From contig JAGYIR010000015.1 in the NCBI GenBank assembly GCA_018402525.1, forward strand, positions 62,001-126,000: DNA of 64,000 nucleotides, given 5' to 3'. Below, one piece after another: positions 1 through 8,058 of this stretch. The notes under the pieces are model-generated. The model made no database searches and was not told the origin of the DNA. It saw only the letters and a program-made list of their open reading frames with translations. Position numbers and translations under genes: made by a program. This DNA comes from Crocinitomicaceae bacterium (GTDB lineage Bacteria > Bacteroidota > Bacteroidia > Flavobacteriales_D > Crocinitomicaceae). The first letter of the stretch is position 1; every line of letters begins with the position of its first letter.

Positions 1-1920
1 GATGCCCATGTAAACGGTGAACTAGACGACAAAAACACTCCAGGATGGGATGCAAACATGGCGGTAAGTAATGCTTCCATCAAGTACCCAGATTTGCCCG
101 GAAAAATTTCCAACATTCAACTAAAAGCAGGTTCTAAATTCGCTGGAGGTGAAAACTTAGATAAAATGACGGTTGATGTAACAAAGTTTTATGCAAAATT
201 CGATCAGAACACCTTGGACGCAAATCTTAGTCTACGCAATGTAATGACGGATCCATACATTCAATCAAAAATTCTTGCCAACATCAATTTAGGGACATTG
301 AAAAATTATGTTCCAATGGCTGAAGGCGAATCTTATTCTGGGATTTTAGATGCTGATGTGAATATTAAAGGGCGCATTAGTAGTCTAGAAAAAGAAGATT
401 TTGAGGCATTTACCGCTGAAGGATTCTTCACCCTGTCAGAAATGCTGTACAAATCTCTTGAATTTCCAGAAGATGTTGCCATTGAGAAAATGAAATTCAC
501 CTTCTCACCGAAGAATCTTGCGTTGAATGAATTGAATGCAACGATGGGTAAATCGGATTTTGCAATGAGTGGAGCGATTGATAATTATTTCGGCTATTTC
601 TTGCGAGATGAAGTACTAAAAGGAAACTTCAGCTTTAACAGTAATTACCTTGATCTCGACAAACTCGTTCCAGCATCTGAGACAACAACAGAAACTGAAG
701 CAACGGTGAGTGAAGCAACAGAACCGCTTTTAATTCCAGCGAATATTGATTTTAATCTACTCACAGATATAAAAACGCTTCGATACAATGGCATGGACAT
801 TAAAAATGTCAAGGGTGGAGTGACTTTGAGAGAAGAAGTCGCGACTTTGGACAACTTAACCATGAATACAATGGGCGGAACGGTTGGACTTAAAGGAAAT
901 TACGACACGAAAAATCATACAAAACCAAAAATGGATATTGGCTTCTCATTGAAGGAGGTGGATATTAACCAATTGGCAACAAATTTCTTGACAATAGAGA
1001 AGTTAGCACCTATAACTAAACACGCATTTGGAAACATCTCAGCGAATTTCAATATGGACACTGATCTTACATCTTCATTTGAACCCGTCTTGTCGTCTAT
1101 CAATTGTTTGGGTGACTTAAGCTCCAATAGTCTTACGGTAAAAGGATTTAAGAACTTAGAGAAATTAGAATCTGTGACTAAATTGAAGAATATTTCTAAC
1201 CAAACGATCAACAATTTTAAAACGAAATTTAAAATTCAAGATGGAAAAATTTCATTGACTCCGTTCAATGTGAATCTTGGAAAAATTGGCACTGACGTTT
1301 CAGGCTACACGACACTTGATCAAAAAATGGATTACGATTTAAAGATGAATGTCCCAAAGGATCAAATTCCATCTGGGATTATTAATGAAGTTGAAAAAGC
1401 AATGAAACAAGTTAATGCGATGGTTCCACAATTGAAGTTGGCCGATTTGCCTGCATTTATTCCTGTAAAAGTGAAGATGATAGGTGATGTGAAAGATCCT
1501 AAAATCACAACTGATTTCAAGGAGGCTGTCATGAAAGCAACTGGAAATTTCAAAGACAACATCAAAGAAACGATCAAAGACACAATTACGAATGTGATCA
1601 ATGAGCAAATTGGAAACGCAAAAGAGGAGATTGAGAAGCAAAAACAAAAAATTCTAGCCGATGCGCAGAAAGAAGCTGATAAAATAGTTGCCGAAGCGAA
1701 AAAAGCTGGAGATGCCGTTGTTGCCGAATCTGTAAAACAAGGGAACCAGTTGATAAAAGAAGCTGGCTCAAACCCATTAAAGAAAAAGGTTGCTGAAGAA
1801 AGTGCTAAAAAATTAAAATCCGAAGCTGAAAAAAAGTCCGCACAAATTCAGGCTGAAGGAAAAAAACAAGCAGATGGTGTAATGGCTAGAGCGCGAACCG
1901 AAGCCGATAAAATAAAATAG
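1..1920 (+). CDS. AsmA-like family protein, 5' end outside window
   Basis: The reading frame is open from base 1, so the gene begins upstream and only its C-terminal 639 residues are seen. The ATG at 58 is internal. The body is a long beta-rich stretch with the repeating texture of AsmA/TamB-like proteins (for example segments around DMTVDVTKFYAKFD and KIGTDVSGYTTLDQK). AsmA-type proteins sit in the periplasm or envelope and are linked to lipid transport and outer membrane homeostasis. The last ~110 residues (from about base 1590) are a highly charged Ala/Lys/Glu helix with repeats such as ADKIVAEAKKAGD, predicted coiled coil. It ends one base before the cytochrome b561 start, so the two are probably co-transcribed. 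Family assignment is by texture and composition; exact function is unknown. Confidence 0.7.
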   Translation, partial: DAHVNGELDDKNTPGWDANMAVSNASIKYPDLPGKISNIQLKAGSKFAGGENLDKMTVDVTKFYAKFDQNTLDANLSLRNVMTDPYIQSKILANINLGTLKNYVPMAEGESYSGILDADVNIKGRISSLEKEDFEAFTAEGFFTLSEMLYKSLEFPEDVAIEKMKFTFSPKNLALNELNATMGKSDFAMSGAIDNYFGYFLRDEVLKGNFSFNSNYLDLDKLVPASETTTETEATVSEATEPLLIPANIDFNLLTDIKTLRYNGMDIKNVKGGVTLREEVATLDNLTMNTMGGTVGLKGNYDTKNHTKPKMDIGFSLKEVDINQLATNFLTIEKLAPITKHAFGNISANFNMDTDLTSSFEPVLSSINCLGDLSSNSLTVKGFKNLEKLESVTKLKNISNQTINNFKTKFKIQDGKISLTPFNVNLGKIGTDVSGYTTLDQKMDYDLKMNVPKDQIPSGIINEVEKAMKQVNAMVPQLKLADLPAFIPVKVKMIGDVKDPKITTDFKEAVMKATGNFKDNIKETIKDTITNVINEQIGNAKEEIEKQKQKILADAQKEADKIVAEAKKAGDAVVAESVKQGNQLIKEAGSNPLKKKVAEESAKKLKSEAEKKSAQIQAEGKKQADGVMARARTEADKIK

Positions 1921-1921
1921 T

Positions 1922-2488
1922 ATGGATAAGAAGTTTCCACGAATTCACAGATTGTTGCATTGGGCAATCGCGTTCTCGATGTTATTTTTATTGTTCACTA
2001 TTTTTCTGCGTCTGAATTGGATGAACAAAAACAATATTGCAGATATTCTTTTAAAGGAATTGGGCGAACGTGATATTTCACTTGATGGTGAAGAAGCCGT
2101 GAAAATTGGTAAAGCCATTCGTAAACCGATGTGGAATTGGCACATTTATATGGGCTACGTATTGACTGGACTGTATATTCTCCGACTTATCTATATGATT
2201 GTTGCCGGACCGCAATTCAAGAATCCATTCAATAAATTAAACAGTATTCGGGAAAAATTTCAATCGTGGGTATACATCACATTTTATGTGCTTCTTGGCA
2301 TAACTTTAATCACAGGACTGATCATTGTCCTCGGCTCAAAAGAATACAAACACTCAATGGAAACCATACATTTGAAAGCCCTCTACTGGTTGCTGGCCTT
2401 CATCTTTGTTCACTTTACAGGAATTCTAATTGCCGAATTTGGTCACATGAAGGGAATTGTTTCAAAAATGATTAACGGCAAGGATTAG
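1922..2488 (+). CDS. Cytochrome b561 family membrane protein
   Basis: 188-residue integral membrane protein with four likely transmembrane helices (about residues 12-30, 73-94, 115-137, 151-171). Histidines suited to axial haem b ligation lie in or next to helices: H9 and H13 (motif HRLLHW), H74, H150, H164 and H175. This pattern fits bacterial cytochrome b561 / Ni-Fe hydrogenase b-type subunits, which move electrons between quinol and a periplasmic or membrane partner. No partner oxidoreductase is adjacent, so the electron donor and acceptor are unknown. The start lies directly after the AsmA-like stop, and the TAG stop shares its last base with the GTG start of the photolyase (TAGTG), suggesting one transcript. 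Confidence 0.8.
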   Translation: MDKKFPRIHRLLHWAIAFSMLFLLFTIFLRLNWMNKNNIADILLKELGERDISLDGEEAVKIGKAIRKPMWNWHIYMGYVLTGLYILRLIYMIVAGPQFKNPFNKLNSIREKFQSWVYITFYVLLGITLITGLIIVLGSKEYKHSMETIHLKALYWLLAFIFVHFTGILIAEFGHMKGIVSKMINGKD

Positions 2489-3786
2489 TGGCTTCTATTA
2501 GTAAACCACAACTGTCCATTTTTTGGTTTCGGCGTGATTTAAGGCTGGAAGATAACGTTGGTCTATTTCAAGCACTGCAAAATTGCAAAACCGTTCTTCC
2601 CATCTTTATTTTTGATGCGAATATTCTCGATGAACTAGCTGCCGATGACGCGCGATTGACGTTCATCCACTCAACGTTAGACACGATCAATCAACGTTTT
2701 CTAAAACATGGTCGATCACTGTTAGTTCTGAAAGGAAATCCACTTGATGTTTGGAATCAATTAGTCAATGAATACGAGATCCAAAGTGTCTACTTCAACA
2801 AAGATTACGAACCTTATGCAAGAGAGCGAGATGGCAAGGTTTCCGATTTTCTTAGGGACCAAAACATCTCCGTTCATTCCTTTAAGGACCAAGTAATATT
2901 TGAGGAAAATGAGATCGTGAAACCAAATGGCCTCCCTTATTCGATTTACACGCCTTACAAGAATAAGTGGCTTGAATTATTTCAACTGACAGATACTCGT
3001 CCCTTAGCTCGACCTTCATTTTCACCACTATTCGAGAAGGAATTTGCATTTCCGTCGTTAGAATCTTTAGGCTTTCGAAAGTCAAGCATCCAAGTTCATC
3101 CGTTCTCTTTAAATATAGAAAATTACGCTACGACCAGAGATGTTCCTTCCATCGATGGGACAAGTTATCTAAGTCCGCACCTACGATTTGGAACCGTCAG
3201 TCCGCGGCAGATAATTGCTCAGTTAAAACCAAATGATGCCACATTTTTAAGTGAATTAATCTGGCGTGAATTCTTTATGCATATCTTGTTTCATCATCCA
3301 AGAGTGGTTCAACATAATTTCAAACCAGCGTACGATGGAATTAAATGGATCAATAATGAAGACGATTTCGCTAAATGGTGTGACGGAAAAACCGGCTATC
3401 CAATGGTAGATGCAGGCATGCGTCAATTGAACCAAACGGGATATATGCACAACCGTGTTCGAATGATAGCAGCAGGATTTCTCTGTAAACATTTACTTAT
3501 TGACTGGCGATGGGGAGAAGCATATTTCGCTGAAAAGTTGCTTGATTACGATCTATCGGCAAACAACGGAAACTGGCAATGGGCGGCGGGTACTGGATGC
3601 GACGCAGCTCCGTACTTCCGTATATTCAATCCGCTTGAACAACAAAAAAAATTTGACAGTGATTTCACATATGTAAAAAAGTGGATTCCTGAATTCGGAA
3701 CCATGAAATATGTTGCTCCCATAGTTGAACATACATTTGCCAGAAAAAGAGCCATTGAGGTCTACAAAGCAGGTATTAGACAATGA
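2488..3786 (+). CDS. phr: Class I deoxyribodipyrimidine photolyase
   Basis: 432-residue photolyase, which uses blue or near-UV light and FADH- to split cyclobutane pyrimidine dimers. The N-terminal Rossmann-like antenna domain opens with FWFRRDLRLEDN (residues ~12-23). The C-terminal helical FAD domain has WREFF, TGYMHNRVRM, the DYDLSANNGNWQWAAGTG segment (~352-369) and YFRIFNP, all typical of class I CPD photolyases. It is somewhat shorter than E. coli PhrB (472). The start is GTG at 2488, overlapping the preceding TAG by one base; it is chosen because it puts the start directly before the conserved N-terminus. The antenna cofactor cannot be told from sequence. A photolyase fits life in lit surface water or on surfaces. 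Confidence 0.93.
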   Translation: MASISKPQLSIFWFRRDLRLEDNVGLFQALQNCKTVLPIFIFDANILDELAADDARLTFIHSTLDTINQRFLKHGRSLLVLKGNPLDVWNQLVNEYEIQSVYFNKDYEPYARERDGKVSDFLRDQNISVHSFKDQVIFEENEIVKPNGLPYSIYTPYKNKWLELFQLTDTRPLARPSFSPLFEKEFAFPSLESLGFRKSSIQVHPFSLNIENYATTRDVPSIDGTSYLSPHLRFGTVSPRQIIAQLKPNDATFLSELIWREFFMHILFHHPRVVQHNFKPAYDGIKWINNEDDFAKWCDGKTGYPMVDAGMRQLNQTGYMHNRVRMIAAGFLCKHLLIDWRWGEAYFAEKLLDYDLSANNGNWQWAAGTGCDAAPYFRIFNPLEQQKKFDSDFTYVKKWIPEFGTMKYVAPIVEHTFARKRAIEVYKAGIRQ

Positions 3787-3912
3787 AATTAATCACCTGA
3801 AATTAACACATGCATTGCATTGTGGAATAAAAACAATTTCTACTTTTATCACGTTTAAATAACAGTCAATGACATACTGTTTTTACATAACTAAATTAAG
3901 ACCCAAAAATCA

Positions 3913-4917
3913 ATGAAAATTTGCTTTATCATGTACCCTTGGACTCGGATTAATCCGAAACAAGACTCTTCCATCCGTATCATTCATGAAATGGTCTTGC
4001 GCGGTCACGAAGTAGCTATAACACACCCTTCTAATCTTACGATTCGAGATTCTGTCACGCTTAGTTTATGTAAGACAATAATTAGGGCAGATAAAGTTTC
4101 AAATAGCATACCTTCATTCTATCACTCAGTTAAGTTCAAAGAAGAAATGCGTCCATTGAAAGATTTTGACGTGATTTTCATGCGTGACAATCCACCATTA
4201 GATGCTCTTGTACTCAATTTCTTAGATTCGATAAAAGATGATGTTTTCATTTTAAACGCAGTAGATGGATTGAGAGAAGCAAACAATAAAATCTATACGG
4301 CAGCCTATTATGATCCGGAGCGCGAATTGATTCCTGCAACACACGTATCAAAGAATATCGACTATCTGTTGCGCATCATCGAAGAATCTGAAAATGACAA
4401 AATGATTATGAAACCTTTGGATGGATTTGGTGGAAGTGGTGTTATTGTCATTGAAAAATCGGCGATGCATAACATAAAATCTTTGCTTGATTTCTACATT
4501 AACGGAAATAAGGAACGATCGAACTATGTTATTTTGCAAGAATATGTAGAGGGAGCAGAAAAAGGAGATGTGCGCGTGCTGATGCTCAATGGAGAACCGA
4601 TTGGTGCATTACGACGAGTTCCTGCAAAAGGAGATGCTCGTTCAAATATCTCAGCAGGTGGAAGCGTTGAAAAATACAAATTGACCAAACAAGATATTAG
4701 TCTTTGCAAAAAAGTCGGTGAGAAACTTGTGCGTGACGGAATCTACTATGCAGGTTTAGACATCATTGGAGGTAAACTAATTGAAGTTAACGTGTTGAGT
4801 CCTGGAACAATTAAGGATATCAACAAATTAAACAACGTAAAGTTACAACGCAAAATAGCTGACTATCTGGAAGGTGTTGTAGCTGATATTGAAGTACAAA
4901 AAGAAGCAAATCTTTAA
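3913..4917 (+). CDS. GshB/RimK-type ATP-grasp ligase
   Basis: 334-residue ATP-grasp enzyme resembling glutathione synthetase. Such enzymes activate a carboxylate as acyl-phosphate and join it to an amine. The N-terminal domain has the glutathione-synthetase-like IMYPWTRINPKQDSS and FDVIFMRDNPPLD. The ATP-grasp part shows MKPLDGFGGSG (glycine loop, ~167-177), EYVEGAEKGDVRVLMLNG, and the metal-binding C-terminal EVNVLSPGT (~290-298). No gamma-glutamylcysteine ligase (GshA) is nearby, and the partner 14 bases downstream is a QEGLA-family peptidase, so a peptide- or protein-modifying ligase is as plausible as glutathione synthesis. A possible promoter upstream has TTG-N18-TACTTTTA near 3820-3848. 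A weak AT-rich hairpin at 3861-3881 could end the photolyase transcript. Confidence 0.8.
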   Translation: MKICFIMYPWTRINPKQDSSIRIIHEMVLRGHEVAITHPSNLTIRDSVTLSLCKTIIRADKVSNSIPSFYHSVKFKEEMRPLKDFDVIFMRDNPPLDALVLNFLDSIKDDVFILNAVDGLREANNKIYTAAYYDPERELIPATHVSKNIDYLLRIIEESENDKMIMKPLDGFGGSGVIVIEKSAMHNIKSLLDFYINGNKERSNYVILQEYVEGAEKGDVRVLMLNGEPIGALRRVPAKGDARSNISAGGSVEKYKLTKQDISLCKKVGEKLVRDGIYYAGLDIIGGKLIEVNVLSPGTIKDINKLNNVKLQRKIADYLEGVVADIEVQKEANL

Positions 4918-4931
4918 CACGTAGAAACGCA

Positions 4932-6935
4932 ATGCAACTTCTAGAAATCAATGAGATCATTCAATTAATCGAAGCGAAGAAAACTTTTGAAGCTACCGCT
5001 AAGGATGGCTCGTTTTCCATAAAGATTAATCGATATTTACCTTATTGTTGCACTGCTATTCACGATGGTAGCAACTTAAGAAGCGATCTACGCACCAAAA
5101 TTGCGTTAGATGAATACAACAGATGGTTCGAAGAGGATCCTTTTACTGGGGCATTTATTGCATCTATGCCAATCACACTAATTGGTCACGATTCACGATT
5201 TGAATACGATTTAAATCGAACTACTGAGGCTTCGGTGTACAAAGAAGCTTGGGGTAAAAAAGTATGGAATAAATCACTTACCCCAAAAGAAATTCAATTA
5301 AGTAAGGAAAAACATACCAATTATTACAAAGTCACCCATGCACTTGTTAAAAAGCTGGAAGAATTGTACGATGGATGCGTGGTCTATGATTTCCATTCTT
5401 ACAATTACGAGCGTTGGGATCGTAAAGTACCACTCTTCAATATAGGAACGGAAAATGTTGACACGAAAAAATTCGGTTCAGTCATAGAGAATTGGAAAAA
5501 TGAATTGTCGTCGATTGAGATTCCAGGAGTTGAAAACGTAACAGCGATCAATGATGTGTTTCAAGGAAGAGGTTACAATCTTGAATTCATTACTACTAAC
5601 TTTTCGAAAACATTGGTATTAGCTACCGAAGTCAAAAAAGTATATTGTAATGAACTGACCGGTGCGGCTTATCCTAAAATCATTAAGGTATTACAGCAAA
5701 AGCTCAAAACTGCAATTCTAAATAACGCCAATTTTTTCAGTAAAGACAACACTAACTGGAAACATCAAAGTGCTGTAAAACTACTAGATAAGACAGTCGA
5801 TCCTGCTATTCTAAAAGTCGATAAAGGAATGTCAAAACTCCTTCGAAATTTTGAATTGTTAGCATATGTCAATCCAATAAATAGCTCAACTGAGAAAAAA
5901 AGATTCTATAAACACAAGTTTACAGAGGAACCAAACTTTAAGTATGGTCCAATTCGCATTAACTCTTATGAATTAAAACAAGAATTAAGTCAGCTTAGGG
6001 TACAGGACATTTCTGATATTTCCATTCGTAATCTCTACGAATCGACTATCAATAGTTATTTTGATAAGATTGACTTACTGTCAACGTTAGATTCACCAAA
6101 GTTTTTATACAATTCACTTCGCTATTTTGGGAGACCGTCGAAAACAGACATTCAAAATGCACAGTACATTCTTCACCTTCCTTCAATTCCAGGAGAGCCC
6201 AAACGATCACCTACTCTTGGTACAGATCAGGCTATTCACGCGTTCAAGGAAGGTCTCGCAAGCTACGGATTAGAAGGTAAGATTGAAACGAGTAACAAGG
6301 TTATTGCTCAAGTAATGGTGTTAAATGCCAAAAAGACCATACTTTTTCGTCCCGATGCGAAGTTTACTCGCTCAGAAATCAATGCTCTTGTTGAGCATGA
6401 AATTGGCGTTCACATGGTCACCACGATGAACTCAAACGCTCAAGATTTACGTATTTTCAATCTGGGGCTTCCAGTCAACACCATGACTCAAGAAGGATTA
6501 GCAATTCTTTCAGAATACCTAAGTGGTAACATTTCAATTAAGCGATTAAAGAAATTAGCCCACAGAGTCATCATCGTTGATATGATGTGTAGTGGTGCCA
6601 ACTTCATGGAATGCTTTCAGTTTCTGCACTCCAATTACGTTGCTGACCCAAATGAAGCGTGGAGTATCGTGACCCGAATTTTTAGAGGAGGAGGTTTCAC
6701 AAAAGATCACTTATATCTGAGTGGATTTGTAAAAATACTACGCTTCTGGGAAAAAGGCCACAGTCTAACTCCATTGTTAATAGGTAAAACTTCACTTGAT
6801 TTTTATTCTACTATTGAAGAAATGATAGAGCGCGAAATGCTACAACAACCAGCTTTCATCACTCAAAGTTTTGTGAAACCGCGGGTGGAAAACAACAGTG
6901 AAATTTACGAATACATTTTCAGTGGCTTGAAGTAA
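4932..6935 (+). CDS. N-formylglutamate amidohydrolase-like domain fused to DUF1704 (QEGLA motif) metallopeptidase
   Basis: 667 residues with two domains. The N-terminal ~260 resemble N-formylglutamate amidohydrolase, with metal-site-like residues H44-D45, H86-D87-R89 and D153/H155 (DFHSYNYER). The C-terminal half is the DUF1704 family, often annotated as 'flavohemoglobin expression-modulating QEGLA motif protein'. It carries HEIGVH at 489-494 (an HExxxH zinc motif) and QEGLA at 520-524, whose Glu521 may be a further ligand or catalytic residue. Eukaryotic members of this family are the MATCAP tubulin tyrosine carboxypeptidases, so a carboxypeptidase activity is a reasonable inference for this domain. 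It follows the ATP-grasp ligase by 14 bases and is probably co-transcribed. The substrate is unknown. Confidence 0.82.
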   Translation: MQLLEINEIIQLIEAKKTFEATAKDGSFSIKINRYLPYCCTAIHDGSNLRSDLRTKIALDEYNRWFEEDPFTGAFIASMPITLIGHDSRFEYDLNRTTEASVYKEAWGKKVWNKSLTPKEIQLSKEKHTNYYKVTHALVKKLEELYDGCVVYDFHSYNYERWDRKVPLFNIGTENVDTKKFGSVIENWKNELSSIEIPGVENVTAINDVFQGRGYNLEFITTNFSKTLVLATEVKKVYCNELTGAAYPKIIKVLQQKLKTAILNNANFFSKDNTNWKHQSAVKLLDKTVDPAILKVDKGMSKLLRNFELLAYVNPINSSTEKKRFYKHKFTEEPNFKYGPIRINSYELKQELSQLRVQDISDISIRNLYESTINSYFDKIDLLSTLDSPKFLYNSLRYFGRPSKTDIQNAQYILHLPSIPGEPKRSPTLGTDQAIHAFKEGLASYGLEGKIETSNKVIAQVMVLNAKKTILFRPDAKFTRSEINALVEHEIGVHMVTTMNSNAQDLRIFNLGLPVNTMTQEGLAILSEYLSGNISIKRLKKLAHRVIIVDMMCSGANFMECFQFLHSNYVADPNEAWSIVTRIFRGGGFTKDHLYLSGFVKILRFWEKGHSLTPLLIGKTSLDFYSTIEEMIEREMLQQPAFITQSFVKPRVENNSEIYEYIFSGLK

Positions 6936-7013
6936 CGCTCAATCGTTTTCTAAAGGCGTAGAAAGAAGCCAATTTTGTGAATTAATCGAGGTTTTGAATA
7001 TCCTCTCGTGGTA

Positions 7014-7247
7014 TTAACCTGTATCTTTTTGTAACTCCCATGTGAGGTCGTTTTGATGGTGAATAATGTATTTGTTTGGTGGACCTCCCCGTTTTGGAAT
7101 ATAATACCGTAAATCTGTACAATTTAAATTATCTTCTTCGATTAATTTTTCTACGATTGCGATTCTGGCTGGATGTCCCAGTGCTTTGCAAAGCTTAGCC
7201 ATCTCAATTTGATGGTCTTTGTACAAGTGCATTTTTGTTGCTCCCAT
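7014..7247 (-). CDS. ArsR-like winged-helix regulator, C-terminus probably lost to a frameshift
   Basis: 77-residue protein whose first ~50 residues match the ArsR-type helix-turn-helix: IEMAKLCKALGHPARIAIVEKL is the usual opening, then NCTDLRYYIP leads into the recognition region. After NDLT the frame ends quickly in an atypical tail. Adding one base near 7045 on the minus strand would continue the frame as GVTKRYRLIPREDIQNLD up to a stop at 6982, which looks like a winged-helix wing and C-terminal helix. The gene may therefore be truncated by a real or sequencing indel. An alternative start is the Met at residue 6. A direct repeat (7343-7357) and related palindromes lie nearby and could be operators. 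The usual ArsR metal-binding Cys cluster is not seen. Confidence 0.6.
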   Translation of the reverse strand: MGATKMHLYKDHQIEMAKLCKALGHPARIAIVEKLIEEDNLNCTDLRYYIPKRGGPPNKYIIHHQNDLTWELQKDTG

Positions 7248-7342
7248 GGTGAATAGTGGTTATAATTAATATTAATTTCTTTAATAAGTTAGTGAAAAAA
7301 TTGAGTTTGAGAAAAGAGAGTGATAAAATGTTTTCAATTTTT

Positions 7343-7357
7343 CAATTTCGAAATATT
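7343..7357 (+). repeat. 15-bp direct repeat, copy 1 (CAATTTCGAAATATT)
   Basis: CAATTTCGAAATATT occurs here and, identically, at 7949-7963. The two copies bracket the Gre-like gene, and this one lies about 100 bases upstream of the ArsR-like start. An operator for a local regulator is one reading; no target-site or terminal structure of a mobile element is visible. Confidence 0.55.
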
Positions 7358-7433
7358 ACTATAAGTACTTGCTGCGCACGTGCGATATTCGAATTTTTAA
7401 ATCGTCGCCAATGCACTACCGATTTACATATAC

Positions 7434-7883
7434 CTAAAGGACTTTTTCAATGGTAAAGCTATTCCCATTAAATTGAATAGTATCACCAAGTTTTCTTCCT
7501 GAAAATAATTGACCCACAGGACTTGAACTAGAAATGCAAAAAAGAGTCACATTGTCGACTTCAATTTTACCTAAACCTACGGAAATGAAAAAAATGCCAT
7601 TTGAAGTTAGAATCAAACTACCGAATTGAATCTGCTTATGATCAATGTGGTCAATTTTTGATAGTGTTTCTTTCTTTTGTAGGAATTGGTCCAAATGACT
7701 GGATAATTTTTCTTGTTCGAGTTGTGTCATCGCACGACTCGTTTCATGTTTGTCACCAGCGCTACTCTTGTGCTCTGAGCCTAAATCACTTTTTAGATCA
7801 TCAAAGCGCCTTTGTAGTTCAAGCATTTTTTCATCTAACTGTTGACGAATGTAATCAAGAATTATTGCTTTTGTGATCTTCAC
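7434..7883 (-). CDS. GreA/GreB-family transcript cleavage factor-like protein
   Basis: 149 residues. The N-terminal ~80 residues are charged and helical, like the Gre coiled coil, with the recurrent Bacteroidota motif AGDKHETSRAMTQLEQEKL (about 42-60). The C-terminal part ends with SSSPVGQLFSGRKLGDTIQF, matching the FKBP-like Gre C-terminal domain (SPiGxALlGkkvGD). Gre factors rescue backtracked RNA polymerase; members of this shorter family are commonly misnamed 3-oxoacyl-ACP synthase. The start is GTG at 7883, chosen because the downstream sequence aligns with the expected N-terminus and no ATG fits. Whether it still has cleavage activity or serves another RNA polymerase role cannot be told. 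Confidence 0.72.
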   Translation of the reverse strand: MKITKAIILDYIRQQLDEKMLELQRRFDDLKSDLGSEHKSSAGDKHETSRAMTQLEQEKLSSHLDQFLQKKETLSKIDHIDHKQIQFGSLILTSNGIFFISVGLGKIEVDNVTLFCISSSSPVGQLFSGRKLGDTIQFNGNSFTIEKVL

Positions 7884-7948
7884 AACTAAAAAGTATTAAA
7901 AAAAGAGTGCTAATATAGGGTGAATTTTGAGAACGTTTCCTTATTTGG

Positions 7949-7980
7949 CAATTTCGAAATATTGCGATATTGCAATATTT
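7949..7980 (+). repeat. Direct repeat copy 2 overlapping an inverted repeat (AAATATTGC / GCAATATTT)
   Basis: 7949-7963 repeats the 15-mer at 7343-7357 exactly. Overlapping it, AAATATTGC (7957-7965) and GCAATATTT (7972-7980) form a 9-bp inverted repeat around GATATT. Bases 7950-7973 also match the reverse complement of 48639-48662 at 22 of 24 positions. The element sits about 70 bases upstream of the Gre-like GTG start and may be an operator. Confidence 0.55.
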
Positions 7981-8058
7981 GAATCGGTTAATAATTTGTT
8001 TAAAATCAATATGTTGTACTATGTGTTTGTCGCGCTTACCGAGAAAACATAAAAGATC

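Noticed and set aside
58-60. ATG at 58 as the start of the AsmA-like gene
   Set aside because: The same frame is open back to base 1 with family-like sequence, so the true start is upstream of the window.
645-1647. Minus-strand open frames inside the AsmA-like gene
   Set aside because: They are shadows of the plus-strand gene, with no recognisable domain or start signal.
7256-7456. 66-codon plus-strand frame between the ArsR-like and Gre-like genes
   Set aside because: It starts in a non-coding gap, has no family-like sequence and overlaps the Gre-like 3' end.
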